The translations under genes were made by a program, and so were the position numbers. A stretch of 35,060 bases of DNA, from NCBI RefSeq assembly GCF_000003605.2, contig NW_003139837.1, positions 23,694-58,753 of the forward strand, in the 5' to 3' direction. The notes under the pieces were generated by a model, which saw only the letters and a list, made by a program, of their open reading frames with translations, was not told the DNA's origin and ran no database searches. Source of the DNA: Saccoglossus kowalevskii. Lineage: Eukaryota; Hemichordata; Enteropneusta; Harrimaniidae. Numbering within the stretch: position 1 is the first letter of the stretch; every line of letters starts with the position of its first letter. Shown here in pieces: positions 33,180 to 35,060 of this stretch.

Positions 33180-33662
33180 TTAAAGGGGAACTAAATAGAG
33201 CCCAATTTGGTGTTTGTATTCATCAAGTTATGTATATTGATTATAAATTTGAAAAAAAAAATAAAAAAAATGATTATGATGATTTTAATGTGAGAAACAA
33301 TAAACCTGCGAAGGACTTCCGTTTGCGCCATCTTGCTATAAAAAAAATGCCCTCATGAGTTATAAACAGGAAAGGTAACAAAGCATGATGATGAAATAGT
33401 ATCTGATTAAATATAAACAACTTAGGGAGCCATAGTTGGCTGGACTGGTGAATTGACTTCTAGTCTAGGTTGTTTCGACTTTTACGTTAATGTTATTTAC
33501 AAGCGTATCAACATACGAACATTATGAGTGTGCGATTGATCGAGACAGGCATTTTGTTTATTGTTTTTGTCTAACTGTCTAATAAACCACTGCAATATTA
33601 TTTCAAATACAGTTTAGAATATACACAACTATAAATTAAGGCCGCATTTAGGTTCGCTTTAA
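33180..33662. mobile_element. 483-bp TTAA-bounded element
   Basis: TTAAAGGGGAACTAAATAGA at the left and, on the other strand, TTAAAGCGAACCTAAATGCG at the right form imperfect inverted ends. TTAA lies at both edges. No transposase frame is present. A piggyBac-type MITE is the likeliest reading. It lies after the second FN3 exon. Confidence 0.6.
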
Positions 33663-33992
33663 TAATGTGCTACATGTACACACATTTGGTGATGTTCAAT
33701 TTCTTGTAACTTTTTATTACGTCATTTTCTACTCTGCTGAAAGCTCAGCGTTTTGACATTGAACTTGACATTGAATGAAATTTAATTTTAAAATCTAATC
33801 ATTTGAGTTTTGCACCAGACATTCAGTTTGTTATGCAAGATCTAGCAGTAAACAGAAAATCATCCATCAATACCCAAACTCATAATTCAGAAAAGCTTAT
33901 ATCATAAGGCAATGTTGATTGTGGAATACCCTGCCAAACTGTGTAAAAAAATATAAATTACATATCCATGCTTATTTGTTTAAAAAATCATA

Positions 33993-34210
33993 TACTGTAG
34001 AATACTTTATTTTCGCTTGGAATTTATTTTCGCTATTTTTGCTGAAGCGGCGATTCCGTGAAAATAAAATCCAGCAAAAATACTTTTTTTCCTATATTTC
34101 ACATTCAACTCATCAAAAATCAGTGAAAATAAATTCCATACAAAACGCCCCATAAGCCTTTTCAGCAAAAAATAATTCCAGCGAAAATAAAGTACATGTA
34201 TTCCACAGTA
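33993..34210 (+). mobile_element. Family A foldback element, copy 5
   Basis: TACTGTAGAATACTTTATTT at the left and TAAAGTACATGTATTCCACA at the right. The inside matches copy 1 closely (CAGTGAAAATAAATTCCATA). It lies after the second FN3 exon. Confidence 0.88.
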
Positions 34211-34371
34211 ATCTATATTTATTCTTTCTTTGTTACAGTTGTAATTTATGTCATGTGCCTAGTGCAGGTATTACTGTAAATAGTGCAATACAATTAAGTG
34301 AATATATTATTACCTTGCCCGTACCATCAAAGATGGAAGGGAAAGGTATATTAAGGGAAAAATTTTGTCCG

Positions 34372-34425
34372 GCGTTGTCGTTGTTGTCATTGTTGTTGTC
34401 GTCGTCGTTAATAATTGTTATTGTG
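34372..34425. repeat. GTT/GTC trinucleotide microsatellite
   Basis: Imperfect TTG/GTC run (GTCGTTGTTGTCATTGTTGT and on). It makes hydrophobic-looking translations on both strands that should not be read as membrane segments. Confidence 0.85.
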
Positions 34426-35060
34426 TGCATAATAACTTTACTAATTCTATTCCAAACTTTATCAAACTTGGTCACCTTATTCATCAGTATAAAGTCTTCC
34501 CTGAGTTTGAACAACAGATGTCCTGTATGAAAATATCATACAAAAATTGAGAAAATCTGATAAAATCTTTACAGAAAACAAGATGTCAGAAAATCAATAT
34601 AAGCACTCCTACATGTATGAACTGGGTGCCTAACTTTGATCAAGATCTGAAGCTAATAGAAAATCTGTTTAATTCAAAGTTATCAAATCAAAAACAATAC
34701 ATAAAAAATACATTAAAAGCAAAACATTTCATCCACATTTTAAAAAGAAAATTATTTTAAAATATATGTATTCTGTATTTGACAAACAGTTCATTCGACA
34801 AATGAAAACTCACAGGAATATGTTTCAGCTATTAGAACAGAATGATATAGTTTTTATAATACTAGTTTAAAAACGCACTTCAAAGATGGCAGTGTTTGAA
34901 GATGTAGATTCTCAGGAGGCAACAGTACTGTTGACTTCTCCCTCCACTGGACACCAACTAACTATTAAAGTTGATTTGCATACAAAGCAGAGCTTGCAAC
35001 ATGATAGCTATTCATAAAGGGTGTTTTTTTTTTACTTTTCATATAATACAGTAGTCACAT
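34426..35060. other. Right edge, no exon recognised
   Basis: AT-rich sequence, presumably intron of the FN3 gene. I found no further phase-1 FN3 exon before the window ends. Confidence 0.5.

Noticed and set aside
34239-34269. Exon after TTTGTTACAG with an in-frame hydrophobic start
   Set aside because: It has no FN3 likeness, and the following hydrophobic frame comes from a GTT/GTC microsatellite. I could not support a transmembrane exon.

Overview
This is AT-rich nuclear DNA from an animal. The genes are split by GT-AG introns, and the introns and intergenic DNA are full of short foldback and tandem repeats. The predicted ORC4 protein is very close to vertebrate ORC4, with long identical stretches around Walker B. 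That closeness, the many TACATGTA and TACCGGTA palindromes, and the families of short TTAA- or TA-flanked elements suggest a marine invertebrate, perhaps an invertebrate deuterostome such as a hemichordate, echinoderm or lancelet. The exact lineage cannot be fixed by eye. There is no bacterial or viral gene content.

Layout. Positions 780 to 13837 (minus strand) hold what appears to be the complete coding region of ORC4, subunit 4 of the origin recognition complex. I could assemble 11 exons with consistent splice sites and phases into 433 codons plus a stop; the human protein has 436 residues. A polyadenylation signal lies just past the stop. A CAAGATGGCGGC box (YY1/TISU type) and an ETS-like palindrome lie 185 to 236 bases upstream of the start codon. 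Positions 14.1 to 20.6 kb appear to be intergenic. From 20636 on the plus strand a second, divergent gene begins. It encodes a secreted or cell-surface protein with a signal-peptide exon, a 7.6-kb first intron, a Thr/Pro-rich exon with three NEPTT repeats, and two fibronectin type III exons of phase 1-1. It runs off the right edge without a stop, transmembrane segment or cytoplasmic domain, so its family (receptor tyrosine phosphatase-like, tenascin-like or other) cannot be decided.

The rest is repeat biology. It includes a five-copy foldback element family (A) with TA-flanked CTGTA(A/G)AATAC ends, and a three-copy family (B) carrying a strong internal hairpin. A two-copy family (C) and two single elements have inverted ends next to TTAA. 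There are also a large foldback element, and a GC-rich miniature element inserted inside an older palindromic one within ORC4 intron 1, both with target duplications. A 34-bp minisatellite with a C-T-T higher-order pattern, an 18-bp minisatellite and two degenerate satellite-like blocks complete the set. No transposase, RNA gene or CRISPR array was recognised. I found no new multi-gene system; the most unusual signals are the nested element, the ordered minisatellite and the possible TISU-led upstream ORF of ORC4.
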